Origin: Fulvivirga sediminis
GTDB taxonomy: Bacteria > Bacteroidota > Bacteroidia > Cytophagales > Cyclobacteriaceae
Assembly (NCBI RefSeq): GCF_016757215.1
Contig: NZ_JAESIY010000007.1
Coordinates: 310,001-374,000 of the forward strand
DNA: 64,000 bases
Direction of reading: 5' to 3'
Below the pieces are notes generated by a model that saw only the letters and a list, made by a program, of their open reading frames with translations, searched no databases and was not told the origin of the DNA. The translations under genes and the position numbers were made by a program. Of this stretch, positions 1 to 9,672 are shown one piece after another; position 1 is the stretch's first letter; each line of letters opens with the position of its first letter.

Positions 1-924
1 TCACGTGCAGAAGAAGAGCTCAAGCGCTCTGAAGCTGCTGGTGTTCAAATTTTACTTCATACTGATCAGGAGTACCCTAAAAGGTTAAGGCAAATTAACG
101 ACGCTCCCTCACTACTCTATTACAAAGGCAAGGCTAACCTTAACACTTCTAAGGTAGTATCAATAGTAGGCACAAGAAATGCTACTTCTTATGGAAAAGA
201 GGTCACTGATGACTTAGTAAAAGAACTGGCAAAACATCAGGTTCTGGTAGTAAGTGGTTTGGCCTATGGAATTGATATCCAAGCGCACAAATCTTCATTA
301 AAGTACAAGGTGCCTACCATAGGCGTAATGGCTAGTGGTATCAATATTATATATCCGGCCATACATAAAGAAACGGCCTTTAAAATGCAAGATGAGGGTG
401 GTCTGCTTACAGAGCACGCTTTAGATACTAAACCTGACCCTCATAAATTTCCGGCACGCAATCGAATTATCGCTGGCATGTCTGATGCTACCATTATCAT
501 TGAAGCTGCTAAAAAGGGAGGTGCATTAATCACAGCAGACATAGCCAATAGTTACAATAAAGATGTCTTCGCTATACCAGGAAAAGTAACAGATCCATTT
601 TCAGAGGGTTGCAACAATCTTATTAAACAAAACAAAGCACACCTACTTACCAATTTGGCAGATCTTGAATATATTATGAACTGGGAAGAAAAAGATGCTT
701 TAACAGAGGAAAGTCATATTACTCTTGAAGACTTTACGCAAGAGGAGCAAATAATCATTTCAGAATTGAATAAGGAGAGCAATGCCATATTAATAGACAA
801 CCTGAGCTGGAGAACTAATATTTCCATCAATCGCTTGTCATCATTATTACTCAACCTGGAATTCCAGGGCATTATTAAATCATTGCCAGGTAAAAGATAT
901 CAAGTAACAAAAAGTGTATACTGA
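1..924 (+). CDS. dprA: DNA-processing protein DprA, 5'-truncated by the window edge
   Basis: The reading frame is open from base 1, so the true start lies outside the window; 307 codons are visible. DprA binds single-stranded DNA and loads RecA during natural transformation. The Rossmann-like core is visible: VSIVGTRNAT, then SGLAYGIDIQAH, a PARNRIIAGMSD segment and GGALITAD, in the family order. The last ~70 residues form a winged-helix-like C-terminal domain (ISELNKES to KRYQV). The stop overlaps the next gene's GTG start by 11 bp, which suggests translational coupling with the DnaJ/TPR gene. The family call is firm; competence in this organism is inference. Confidence 0.93.
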   Translation, partial: SRAEEELKRSEAAGVQILLHTDQEYPKRLRQINDAPSLLYYKGKANLNTSKVVSIVGTRNATSYGKEVTDDLVKELAKHQVLVVSGLAYGIDIQAHKSSLKYKVPTIGVMASGINIIYPAIHKETAFKMQDEGGLLTEHALDTKPDPHKFPARNRIIAGMSDATIIIEAAKKGGALITADIANSYNKDVFAIPGKVTDPFSEGCNNLIKQNKAHLLTNLADLEYIMNWEEKDALTEESHITLEDFTQEEQIIISELNKESNAILIDNLSWRTNISINRLSSLLLNLEFQGIIKSLPGKRYQVTKSVY

Positions 925-1966
925 AAATTATTATCGCATACTGGGGTTAACACCTTCCGCTACTGAGGATGAGATCAAGGCCACTTACAGAAGATTGGCC
1001 AAGAAATATCATCCTGATTTGCATATGAATGATAAATCAAATGAAGAGAAGTTTAAAAGAATAAATATAGCGTATTCCATATTATCAGATCCCCATAAAA
1101 AGAAGGCCTTTGACCTTACTTTAATACCTGTTGAAATATTCACAAATAGCTACTCTAGCAATAAGCATTCTACTTATCCTCCTCATTCTATTTATAACAA
1201 TCAAAAGAAAAAGAATAGTCAGACTAGAATCACAATATTTATTTTAATGGGGTTGAGCGTATTCTTATTTCTATTTCTGTTAGGCATCTCTCGTTTGTCT
1301 TCTGAACAAAACTATGCCGCAGGTATGGAGTACTTTCAACGAAAGCAATTTAATGATGCTATTGACTCTTTTGAATATGCTATTTGGGCATTAGGTAGCA
1401 AATCTTCAGAAGCCTGCAGCAAGCTCTCTGAAATATATCTTTATCATTGGAATCACTACCCGTTGGCTTTGAGATACTGTAATGAAGCATTGGAATACAC
1501 ATCAGATGAACAGACGATGGCTCAGATTTTCTATTTACGGGCTATAACGCTTAAAAAAATGGGACAATATGAAGAGGCCATTCAAGACTTATCTCTCGCT
1601 GAAAACAATGGATACAACAAAGACAGCATATACAAAGAAGTAGGCAATATTTACACTTACAATTTAAAGCAATATGTCTCTGGACATAGAGCATTTTCTA
1701 AACTCATAACCATCAGTTCTTCCTCAGAAATAGGATGGTTTGGCAAAGCTTGGTGCGAGCAACATCTTAATCTATACCATGAAGCGATTGAAAGCTATTC
1801 CATGGTTATCAGTATGAATCCTAATGCAGCGAAAAGCTATTACTACAGAGGAGTTAATGAAACCATAGTAGAAGATAATAATAAAGCCTGTGAAGATTTT
1901 AAGATGGCTAAAATGATGGGTGTACCACTGGCAGAAGAAAGGTACGGGCTATATTGTTTAAATTAG
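914..1966 (+). CDS. J-domain protein with a membrane segment and TPR repeats
   Basis: The 350-residue protein starts with a J domain (residues ~3-70) that has the HPD motif at 33-35 needed to stimulate Hsp70 ATPase. A low-complexity linker follows, then one strong hydrophobic helix (~105-127), then TPR-like helical repeats to the C-terminus (for example EYFQRKQFNDAIDSFEYAI). It is probably an inner-membrane Hsp70 co-chaperone or assembly factor. The GTG start at 914 lies inside dprA; the next ATG, at codon 38, would remove the HPD motif, so GTG is preferred. Its client is unknown. Confidence 0.85.
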   Translation: MYTENYYRILGLTPSATEDEIKATYRRLAKKYHPDLHMNDKSNEEKFKRINIAYSILSDPHKKKAFDLTLIPVEIFTNSYSSNKHSTYPPHSIYNNQKKKNSQTRITIFILMGLSVFLFLFLLGISRLSSEQNYAAGMEYFQRKQFNDAIDSFEYAIWALGSKSSEACSKLSEIYLYHWNHYPLALRYCNEALEYTSDEQTMAQIFYLRAITLKKMGQYEEAIQDLSLAENNGYNKDSIYKEVGNIYTYNLKQYVSGHRAFSKLITISSSSEIGWFGKAWCEQHLNLYHEAIESYSMVISMNPNAAKSYYYRGVNETIVEDNNKACEDFKMAKMMGVPLAEERYGLYCLN

Positions 1967-2009
1967 CTAGGTATGAAAAGGTCGAAATTATGATAAAGGT
2001 TTTTCAAAG

Positions 2010-2037
2010 AAAAAAGCCCTGAGAAAAATCTCAGAGC
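2010..2037 (-). terminator. Intrinsic terminator of the TPR protein gene
   Basis: Read on the minus strand, GCTCTGAG pairs with CTCAGGGC (8 bp with one T-G wobble) across a 6-nt loop, followed by six T. It lies about 30 nt past the stop codon of the minus-strand TPR gene. There is no T-run on the plus side. Confidence 0.75.
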
Positions 2038-2069
2038 CTCTTAACCATGAAAAACCCGACTAATTATTT

Positions 2070-2696
2070 TTAATTTTCTTGATATATCTTAGTGTTACAC
2101 TTTTCCTTAATTACATCATAAGCCTTTAAATCACCTAGTTCACCAGCTTTGCTTAAATCCAAACAGCCTTGCTGTACCTGGCCAAAGTCTAGTCTAAGTA
2201 TGCCTCTTAAGTAATAAGCATCAACATTCCTTGAATTTAGTTCAATGATCTTAGAGCAATCATTAATTGCATCCTGATATGCTTCTAATTGTTGCTTTGC
2301 CTGCCCTCTTTTGTAATACGCCTCTAACCTGTCTCCATCAAACTCTATGGTTGAAGTATAGTCTGCGATTGCTCCGTAATAATCTTGTAACTTAAATTTT
2401 ATATTTCCTCTAGAATAATATGCATCTGCGAACTTGTCGTATTTTTCCAGGCAAGTATTATAATCTTTCATAGCGCCATGTAAATCACCAAACGCCTCTT
2501 TGATCTTACCTCTCATATAATATGCCTGATAATAGTCAGGATCTTTTTCAATAGCAGAATTAAAGCTGATTACCGCCTGCATGTACTCTCGTTTCTCATA
2601 AAGAGATTTACCCTTTTCTGTAAATTCTTTCGCACTTTGAGCCATTGCCAGGGGTATAAAACCTATAGCCAACAGTAATGTCAGTAAATATTTCAT
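2070..2696 (-). CDS. Secreted TPR-repeat protein
   Basis: A Sec-type signal peptide (MKYLLTLLLA...LAMAQ) precedes about 185 residues of consecutive 34-residue TPR units with the W/Y-x-x-G-Y-like spacing (EYMQAVISFNSAIEKDP, YYQAYYMRGK and so on). TPR arrays are protein-interaction scaffolds; a periplasmic location is inferred. The frame is open to 2783, but the extra residues do not resemble a signal peptide. ATGs at 2714 and 2696 are both possible; 2696 puts the signal peptide first and follows an A-rich stretch. It lies about 75 nt downstream of the HMG-CoA lyase gene and may be co-transcribed. No partner is identified. Confidence 0.8.
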   Translation of the reverse strand: MKYLLTLLLAIGFIPLAMAQSAKEFTEKGKSLYEKREYMQAVISFNSAIEKDPDYYQAYYMRGKIKEAFGDLHGAMKDYNTCLEKYDKFADAYYSRGNIKFKLQDYYGAIADYTSTIEFDGDRLEAYYKRGQAKQQLEAYQDAINDCSKIIELNSRNVDAYYLRGILRLDFGQVQQGCLDLSKAGELGDLKAYDVIKEKCNTKIYQEN

Positions 2697-2772
2697 TTCA
2701 ATTTTAGTTTTCATGGTTCCAAATGGTTTTGCAAAAACAATGCATGATTTAAAAAAAAATATAAAAACCCTA

Positions 2773-3621
2773 TTATAATCCAAATATGGGTGCTGCTAAA
2801 CTCATGGACTTATCGAACTCATCAATTTTCAATCCCATATTGGGATTTTGTTTCCTTAATTCGGAAATGATAGTTTCCGTCGCCATGTTACCTACCAACT
2901 CATCATCTGCCATTGGGCACCCTCCAAATCCATTTATAGCTCCATCGAAACGACGGCAACCAGCTTGTTGAGCTGCTTTGATCTTATCTCTAGATGACTC
3001 TGGCCTGGAATGTAGATGGGCTCCAAACTCTATCTCTGGATACTGTGCCAAAAGGTTTTTAAATAAATAATCAATATCATCAGGAGTAGCTATACCAATA
3101 GTATCAGAAAGTGAAATAATGTTGATGCCCATAGCATATATCAAATCTACAAAGTCAGCCACCATTTCCAAGCTATAAGGATCTCCATAAGGATTACCGA
3201 AACCCATGGATATATATATCACCGTTTCTTTATTTCGCTTAATCACTAGATCCTGAATTTCACCTATAACAGTGATCGCCTCTTTAATAGTTTTGTTAGT
3301 ATTCCTTTTCTGAAAAGTTTCTGAAATAGAAAGAGGAAAACCCAAGTAATCAATTTGATCAAAACCTAGAGCAGTTTCAGCTCCTCGTTTATTGGCGACA
3401 ATGGCCAGCAATTTAGTATTGGTTTGACTTAGATCTAATTGCTCCACTACCTCTGCCGTATCTTTCATCTGAGGAATAGCTTTGGGAGAAACAAAACTTC
3501 CAAAATCCAGAGTATCAAAACCTACCTTTAATAATTGATTGAGATATTTTACTTTATCAGAAGTGGGAATAAAGTGCTTTATTCCCTGCATTGCATCACG
3601 AGGGCATTCTATAATCTTCAT
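2773..3621 (-). CDS. Hydroxymethylglutaryl-CoA lyase family protein
   Basis: This is a 282-residue TIM-barrel aldolase-type lyase of the HMGL family. Visible features are the N-terminal ECPRDAMQGI with the catalytic/metal-site Arg-Asp, GNPYGDPYS, the metal-binding AHLHSRP, and the family signature near the C-terminus, INGFGGCPMADDELVGN, whose Cys is the redox-sensitive active-site residue. HMG-CoA lyase cleaves HMG-CoA to acetyl-CoA and acetoacetate in leucine degradation. The length matches short bacterial enzymes. Other leucine-degradation genes are not in the window, so substrate assignment rests on the family. Confidence 0.88.
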   Translation of the reverse strand: MKIIECPRDAMQGIKHFIPTSDKVKYLNQLLKVGFDTLDFGSFVSPKAIPQMKDTAEVVEQLDLSQTNTKLLAIVANKRGAETALGFDQIDYLGFPLSISETFQKRNTNKTIKEAITVIGEIQDLVIKRNKETVIYISMGFGNPYGDPYSLEMVADFVDLIYAMGINIISLSDTIGIATPDDIDYLFKNLLAQYPEIEFGAHLHSRPESSRDKIKAAQQAGCRRFDGAINGFGGCPMADDELVGNMATETIISELRKQNPNMGLKIDEFDKSMSLAAPIFGL

Positions 3622-3774
3622 AATTTGACATGAGTGTTATAATCAAATTTATCATTCTCATACTAGAAAGACAAAAGTGTCATTGGTCGATCTTTTTAGT
3701 TATTTAATCTGATAAAAATTTCTATTTACAATTTTTAATATTTAGTTTGAAATTTAAAACTTACTTTTTTTATC

Positions 3775-5577
3775 ATGCCGTTAAATGAATTGACAAGTCC
3801 GCTGGGTAAACACAGGGCCGCTCATTTACTGCGTAGAGTTACTTTTGGTGCTACCAAGAAGCAGGTAGACTTTTTCGCCACTCTTACTCCGCAGCAAGCT
3901 GTTAACATCTTGTTTAACTCAGATTTGCCGGATCCAGAATTACCTTTAGACTTAAAAACTAATGCTGAATGGGTAATTTCAGGAAATACTGATGCTAACA
4001 GTAGCGACAAAACGCTAAGAGATTATTTCAAGGCTTGGTATATAGGCCAGATGTTGAGCACAGGTATTACAGATGACAACCTAAAAATGGCTTATGCAGC
4101 TCGTGAAAGAATCACTTTTTTTCTTCACACCCACTTCACCACCATGGAAGAAAAGGTGAATAGCAGCCGTGCTCTATATTTCCAAAACACACTATTTAGA
4201 ATGTTCGCTTTGGACAAAGAGGATGTTCTGGTGGAAATTATCGATGAAGATACAGGTATAAGTCAACCAGAAACTGCTCCTAGAAACTTTAAGGAGCTTA
4301 CCAAAAAGTTTTGTTTAGACAATGCTACCCTGCGATTTTTAGATGGAAACCTCAATGTTAAAGGGGCCCCTAATGAAAATTATGCACGTGAAATGTTTGA
4401 ACTTTATACCGTAGGCAGAGGGCTGGAAGTAATTGCAAACGAACAAACCTCTGATGAAGTGGGAGATTACTTCACCTTTAAAGAGAAAGACGTACAAGCA
4501 GCTGCCCGGGTACTCACAGGCTTCAAATTCGATAATGAATTTAGCACCATAGATCAATACACTGGTCTGCCTCAAGGCAAGGCAAACCCTGGTAGTCATT
4601 CTACTAGATCTTCCGAGAAAGAGTTCAGCGAATATTACAATGGTCAGATCATAGATCAGGACACTTCCTTGCTAGAAAATGGACAACCCTCTCCTAAGAG
4701 CATGATTGATGAAGTGGGCCGAATGATAGATATGATTTATGAAAACGAAGAAACAGCCAAACACATCTGTCGCAAAATATATAGATTCTTTGTTTATTAT
4801 GATATTACCGAAGACATCAATAACACTATCATACAAGATATGGCGCAGGTTTTTGTTAGCAATAATTATAAGCTTCAACCTGTGCTGGAAGCACTTTTTA
4901 AAAGTGAATATTTTTATGAGGCCTCTACTGATGTTACCGATGATAAATTTGGCGGCATCATAAAATCACCCTTAGATCTGGTACTCGGTGCTCACCTGTT
5001 TTTTGAAACCCCCATCCCTGATTACACAACAGAGCTTGAGCTATTTTATGAATTTATTAACAGTCAAATTATTGCCAAGCTGTCAAATCAAGGCATGAAT
5101 TTCTATGAACCTTATGAGGTAGCTGGGTATGGTGCCTACCACCAATACCCTGTGTTTAATAGAAACTGGATTTCGACCAATTACTTAGCATACAGATACC
5201 AATTTATAAGCAAATTTTTTACCTCGAATAATGGTGAATCTCCCTTGATCAACCTGCTAGACTATGTACAGAATAATTTTTCTACCGAAGGAGAAGATGC
5301 CAAGCAACTCATTTTAAGCCTGGCCCCATACTTATTGCCTGTTGCTCAAGAGCTTGATTTTGACAACGATCTACCTGGCAGGGGCATGACCAAAGAGAGA
5401 CTTAGGTTTTTCCTGCAAACTTTTATTCAGTATAGCGACTATAATACCGATGCCGACACTCAAAACCTGGTTTGGAAGGACTTATATTCTAACCCAAACA
5501 ATTATGATACTGCCGCCATCTATCTTAACAGGTTATTTAATAGTATGCTTCAGTCTCCGGAATATCAATTGTTTTAA
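3775..5577 (+). CDS. DUF1800 family protein
   Basis: The 600-residue protein opens with HRAAHLLRRVTFGAT, the typical DUF1800 N-terminus, and contains the conserved NENYAREMFELYTVG segment (~residues 200-215) and AARVLTGF. DUF1800 proteins are of unknown function and are regularly encoded directly before DUF1501 proteins, as here (18 bp gap). No signal peptide is obvious at this start. The pair begins a four-gene set with an outer-membrane barrel and a lipoprotein, so a role in cell-surface or exported biochemistry is inferred. Confidence 0.88.
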   Translation: MPLNELTSPLGKHRAAHLLRRVTFGATKKQVDFFATLTPQQAVNILFNSDLPDPELPLDLKTNAEWVISGNTDANSSDKTLRDYFKAWYIGQMLSTGITDDNLKMAYAARERITFFLHTHFTTMEEKVNSSRALYFQNTLFRMFALDKEDVLVEIIDEDTGISQPETAPRNFKELTKKFCLDNATLRFLDGNLNVKGAPNENYAREMFELYTVGRGLEVIANEQTSDEVGDYFTFKEKDVQAAARVLTGFKFDNEFSTIDQYTGLPQGKANPGSHSTRSSEKEFSEYYNGQIIDQDTSLLENGQPSPKSMIDEVGRMIDMIYENEETAKHICRKIYRFFVYYDITEDINNTIIQDMAQVFVSNNYKLQPVLEALFKSEYFYEASTDVTDDKFGGIIKSPLDLVLGAHLFFETPIPDYTTELELFYEFINSQIIAKLSNQGMNFYEPYEVAGYGAYHQYPVFNRNWISTNYLAYRYQFISKFFTSNNGESPLINLLDYVQNNFSTEGEDAKQLILSLAPYLLPVAQELDFDNDLPGRGMTKERLRFFLQTFIQYSDYNTDADTQNLVWKDLYSNPNNYDTAAIYLNRLFNSMLQSPEYQLF

Positions 5578-5595
5578 CTATTCTAATCGCAGAAT

Positions 5596-7335
5596 ATGAA
5601 AAGAAGAAATTTTTTAAAGAGTGTACCTCTAGCTGCCGGAGGGGCTTTTGCCATCAACAGTATCCCTATGCATATCCTGGCAAAAGAAAACAGAATATTA
5701 AGGGCCGCTGAACTTGATGATAATGATCGAGTACTGGTAATTATACAACTTCATGGTGGTAACGATGGTTTGAACTCCGTAATACCTGTAAATCAATATG
5801 ACTTGTATTACAACCTAAGGCCAAATATTGCTATACCGGCTAAGAATAGTGCCAGAAGATATATACCTTTAGATTCTACTTTTTCTGATGAATCTAAGCT
5901 GGTAGGCCTTCACCCTGACATGACAGGCGTTAAAAGCATGTACGATACTGGCAAAATCAATATTGTTCAAGGAGTTTCATACCCCAAAAATAATGGCTCT
6001 CATTTCAGAGGAAGAGACATCTGGCTAATGGGAGCTGGTTTTGACAGATATGAAGATTCAGGATGGGTAGGCAGATACCTATCTAAACAATACGCTCCTG
6101 AGAAGTACCCTGATGACTTTCCTAATGCCAACATGCTTGACCCACTAGCGATTGAACTGGGCAGCGACGTATCTTTGCTTTTTCACCAGAAAGGGAACAT
6201 ACCTACCTCCGTTTCACTACCTAATAACCCTGAGGCCTTCGTAGAAGTACTCAATGGACTTGTTGGGTTTGACGACGTAGAACTCGATCCGAGAGGCCTC
6301 CCCCCTGCCTACCTTAAAGATTCTCCATACTATAAAGAAATGGAGTGGATACTAGGTTTGGAAGATAAAACAGAGCAATATGCCGAACGATTGCTGAATG
6401 TATACAATAACGCACCCGCAACTAGCGTCCCTTACCCGGAGACCTATCCTTTTAGCGCTCCTAAAAGCTACCAAAGAAACGGCCTTTCTGGTCAATTACA
6501 AGTAGTGAGTAGGCTTATATCAGGAGGTGCTAAAACTAAAGTTTACATGGTAAAAATAGGAGGCTTTGACACTCATGCTGATCAGGTGGAAAGTCATGAT
6601 GCTACTATGGGCTTACATGCGGCACTGATGTACCACATAAGCTCCGCCATGCAAGCCTTTCAGGCAGACTTAAGAGCAAGAGGCATTGAAGACAGGGTTG
6701 TAACCATGACCATTTCTGAATTTGGTAGAAGAATAAAATCTAATGGAAGTTATGGCACTGACCATGGTAAAGGTGGACCGATGTTTTTATTTGGAAAATA
6801 TGTAAAAGGTGGCGTTACTGGTCATAATATGGACCTCACGGGAAGCCCTTCTAATGTAGATATGCAATATGACTATCGACAGATATATGCAAACCTGCTT
6901 CATGATTGGTTAAAAGTACCAAAGGATCAGCTGGGAGGCCTCAATGACGGCATCGTTATGGGGAGCAACACAGATACTAATTTCTACGATGGCCCTAAAG
7001 AAGATGGAGATGGCTTCTATAAACCATTAAACCTGATTGATGAAACCATTACTGGTACTGAGGGCTTTTTCAATGAGCGCTTTTCTTTACGTAATGCTTA
7101 CCCTAACCCTACAAAAGGGCAAACCACTATGTCGTTTTTCATCAATAGTGAAGCCATGGTAAACCTTAAGATTATGGACATCAAAGGAAAAACAGTAAAA
7201 ACAGTAATTCAGGAAAAGAAAAGCCCGGGTGAACATCAAGTTCAAGTGAACCTTGCTGACTTAGAGCCAGGCATGTATTTCTATAAGATAGAGGCTGGTT
7301 TACTGCAGGAAACTAAGAAAATCATCGTTCAATAA
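5596..7335 (+). CDS. DUF1501 family protein with Tat signal and T9SS sorting domain
   Basis: Residues 1-30 are a twin-arginine-type leader (KRRNFLKSVPLAAGGAFA). The body is a DUF1501 domain, distantly related to alkaline phosphatase/sulfatase folds, with VIIQLHGGNDGLNS near the start and KIGGFDTHADQ in the middle. The final ~80 residues are a type A T9SS C-terminal sorting domain (NAYPNPTKGQT to GMYFYKIEAG), which normally directs a protein through the outer membrane to the surface. Combining a Tat leader with a T9SS domain implies folding or cofactor loading before export. It is paired with the DUF1800 gene. The reaction catalysed is unknown. Confidence 0.88.
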   Translation: MKRRNFLKSVPLAAGGAFAINSIPMHILAKENRILRAAELDDNDRVLVIIQLHGGNDGLNSVIPVNQYDLYYNLRPNIAIPAKNSARRYIPLDSTFSDESKLVGLHPDMTGVKSMYDTGKINIVQGVSYPKNNGSHFRGRDIWLMGAGFDRYEDSGWVGRYLSKQYAPEKYPDDFPNANMLDPLAIELGSDVSLLFHQKGNIPTSVSLPNNPEAFVEVLNGLVGFDDVELDPRGLPPAYLKDSPYYKEMEWILGLEDKTEQYAERLLNVYNNAPATSVPYPETYPFSAPKSYQRNGLSGQLQVVSRLISGGAKTKVYMVKIGGFDTHADQVESHDATMGLHAALMYHISSAMQAFQADLRARGIEDRVVTMTISEFGRRIKSNGSYGTDHGKGGPMFLFGKYVKGGVTGHNMDLTGSPSNVDMQYDYRQIYANLLHDWLKVPKDQLGGLNDGIVMGSNTDTNFYDGPKEDGDGFYKPLNLIDETITGTEGFFNERFSLRNAYPNPTKGQTTMSFFINSEAMVNLKIMDIKGKTVKTVIQEKKSPGEHQVQVNLADLEPGMYFYKIEAGLLQETKKIIVQ

Positions 7336-7375
7336 AACTATTTTTTATAATACAACTTCTACTAAACAATCAATA

Positions 7376-8263
7376 ATGAAGTATTTTTTAGCAGTCTTGG
7401 TAAGCGTGTTCTTACTGTGCAGCCACAGCTTTACATACGGACAGAAGAAAAACCGTATGTACTCCGGCTATCAGACCAAAAGGCCGCAACCTAATGACAA
7501 GTTCATGAAAACCCAATGGTGGTTAGGCTTTCGGGCTGGGGCTAATATAACTGAAGTAAGTCCCACCACCTATTACAGCGCTTTTAGCCCTATTAACTAC
7601 AAATCCACCAGAACAGAAAAAGAGTATAACTCTATGGGAATGGATCAGCTAAGCGGCCAGGCAGGTGTAGAGATCACATTGTATCACAAAGGCTTTTCTT
7701 TTAGCTTGCAACCCAATTATAGAAGACAGCGATATGCCTATTCTAATCTATATGAATGGAATGGGGCTAATGGCAATAGCCTACTAATACAATATGATCA
7801 GGAGAATCAATTAGACTATATAGAATTTCCACTATTTATTAAATATGATCTTACACGAGATAACATAAGGCCTTTCATTCAAATAGGCGCTTATTATGGC
7901 ACTCTTGTTGGTGCCAACAAACACCTTACAACTTCAGGCATAGATAATGCCTCTGGCGCCGAGGGTCCCTTTGATAATCAGGAAACCACCATAGGTGCTA
8001 AAGATATCTACATTAAATCGTCAGTAGGTATAGCTGGTGGACTTGGCGTGAGTTATGATTTTTGGAATCTAAGACTGGTTTTTGATGCCACCTACCGCTA
8101 TGGTATGAATAACATTACCAATGTAAAAAACCGTTACTCCAAAAATGAGTTGACAGGCATAGGAGACGCGCTTGATAATATAGAATTGAGAAATGTATCT
8201 ATGAACTTTGCCTTGCTATTCCCACTTCGTTTCATAAGTAAAAACTATGATTCATTTAACTAA
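7376..8263 (+). CDS. Outer-membrane beta-barrel protein (PorT-like family)
   Basis: An N-terminal signal peptide (about residues 1-22, ending SFTYGQ) precedes an alternating aromatic/polar sequence typical of small Bacteroidota outer-membrane barrels: WWLGFRAGANITEV, YHKGFSFSLQPNYRRQ, FIQIGAYYGTLVG, and a terminal strand MNFALLFPLRF. Its length of 295 residues suits an 8- to 10-strand barrel. It sits 40 bp after the DUF1501 gene and may be the outer-membrane partner of that exported system. The specific function is unknown. Confidence 0.75.
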   Translation: MKYFLAVLVSVFLLCSHSFTYGQKKNRMYSGYQTKRPQPNDKFMKTQWWLGFRAGANITEVSPTTYYSAFSPINYKSTRTEKEYNSMGMDQLSGQAGVEITLYHKGFSFSLQPNYRRQRYAYSNLYEWNGANGNSLLIQYDQENQLDYIEFPLFIKYDLTRDNIRPFIQIGAYYGTLVGANKHLTTSGIDNASGAEGPFDNQETTIGAKDIYIKSSVGIAGGLGVSYDFWNLRLVFDATYRYGMNNITNVKNRYSKNELTGIGDALDNIELRNVSMNFALLFPLRFISKNYDSFN

Positions 8264-8291
8264 TTGTCTATTAAGGATTTTAATAATACCG

Positions 8292-9503
8292 ATGAAAAAT
8301 ATACAACATCTTCTTTTACTCTTATTTATATCACTGACCATAGGCAGTTGCGATATAGGAGATAATGAAGCTGATCCGGCCTCTTCTTTTTTGAAGATAT
8401 ACGATCATAATGATTATGAAGCTTCCTATATTCCTATCGACATCAAACAAACCACTGATGGAGGATACCTCATCCTCGCCGCCACCAAGAAAGACAGCTA
8501 CTTTGCAGGAGTAAGGTTAATGAAGGTTAATGATAAGGGGAAATTTGAACAAGAACAGGATTTAAGTAATGAATTTGTACACCCTGTAGGAGAGCTGATG
8601 GAGATTAGTGGTAATTTCTATTTCGTAGCTATGCGAGAGGCTGATTTAAGGGCATTTATCTTTATGGTGGATAACACAGGAACAGTCGCAGATCCAATTG
8701 AAACGGGCTTGACATCTCCATTAGTTACATCTATCACTTCCGACGGTAATATCTTACTTTTGAGCTATAATAACAGCGATTTGTTAACTGTTTGCTCCGA
8801 AATGACAGTAGATGGAAAAGTCTCCAAATCAGCTTCATTCACTATTGGAGCTGGCACTACTGAAGATGGTGAACCTGCAAGAACTATCTTGGATGGTTTT
8901 AAGAGATTGGGTTCTAAACCTCCATACGCCATTGGAAAAATGAACAACCAAACTTACTATTTCAATGGATTTTATAATTATACACTATCCTTAGTCTTTA
9001 CTAGCCTGGCAGAAGATAATGCCGTACAAGGTGTTTTGCAGGGTGTGCATAGAGAATCAGCCATAAGCTCAGTAAAACAGCTAGCAAACAACACCTTTTC
9101 GCTTAGTCGTTATAACTCTGGAGACAACTACATTGTACCGAAAACAGAACTACAGTCTTTAAGCATAAACTCTGTGGATGATCTGCCGGGAAACACCTTT
9201 CCTGAGCTGGTAAACAACGCCCCGGTAACGGTAAAAAGCGTTTCTATAAAAGGAAAAGAGATTGCCCTTTTTGCTAGTAATACTAAAAATGGTCAAATAG
9301 TGATGCTTGCTTTTGATGCGGCTAATGGTGTCCTGGTGGGTACAAAATATCTGGGTTTTGGCAACACTTACGAAGTATCAGCCTTTTCTGAAACAGAAGA
9401 TGAAGGCCTGGTGGTATTAGGCCATTCCTATTTGACGGGACGATTTGCTCGAATATGCGTTTTTAAATTAAGCAAAGAAGAATTGGATGAGCTTGTAGAT
9501 TAA
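8292..9503 (+). CDS. Lipoprotein, probable beta-propeller-like repeats
   Basis: The N-terminus MKNIQHLLLLLFISLTIGSC is a lipoprotein signal peptide with a GSC lipobox; the acidic DIGDNEAD that follows fits surface-exported Bacteroidota lipoproteins. The ~400-residue body has repeats of the type 'TTDGGYLILAAT', 'SDGNILLLSYNN' and 'DEGLVVLGHS', which recall propeller blades. The start at 8292 is chosen because the open frame upstream (to 8247) overlaps the barrel gene and lacks a signal peptide. It is last in the DUF1800-DUF1501-barrel set. No specific family is recognised. Confidence 0.78.
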   Translation: MKNIQHLLLLLFISLTIGSCDIGDNEADPASSFLKIYDHNDYEASYIPIDIKQTTDGGYLILAATKKDSYFAGVRLMKVNDKGKFEQEQDLSNEFVHPVGELMEISGNFYFVAMREADLRAFIFMVDNTGTVADPIETGLTSPLVTSITSDGNILLLSYNNSDLLTVCSEMTVDGKVSKSASFTIGAGTTEDGEPARTILDGFKRLGSKPPYAIGKMNNQTYYFNGFYNYTLSLVFTSLAEDNAVQGVLQGVHRESAISSVKQLANNTFSLSRYNSGDNYIVPKTELQSLSINSVDDLPGNTFPELVNNAPVTVKSVSIKGKEIALFASNTKNGQIVMLAFDAANGVLVGTKYLGFGNTYEVSAFSETEDEGLVVLGHSYLTGRFARICVFKLSKEELDELVD

Positions 9504-9622
9504 AAAAGAAAAATTTGAGAGATAACCGTTATAGTTGCTTAACACTGTCGCATCTAGGTTGTAAAGAGTTCTATTAATAACCAAGGTTAGCTTCAAACGT
9601 TTACCAACAGTATTAAAAACAA

Positions 9623-9658
9623 AAAAGCCCGGTAAGAATATATTCTTACCGGGCTTTT
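9623..9658. terminator. Bidirectional intrinsic terminator
   Basis: A perfect 36-bp inverted repeat, AAAAGCCCGGTAAGAATA followed by its exact complement, sits between the converging lipoprotein (+) and small heat-shock (-) genes. The flanking A and T runs make it a terminator in both directions. Confidence 0.9.
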
Positions 9659-9672
9659 CAATATATAAAGTT

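Noticed and set aside
2010-2037. Terminator for the plus-strand DnaJ/TPR gene
   Set aside because: The hairpin has its T-run only on the minus strand.
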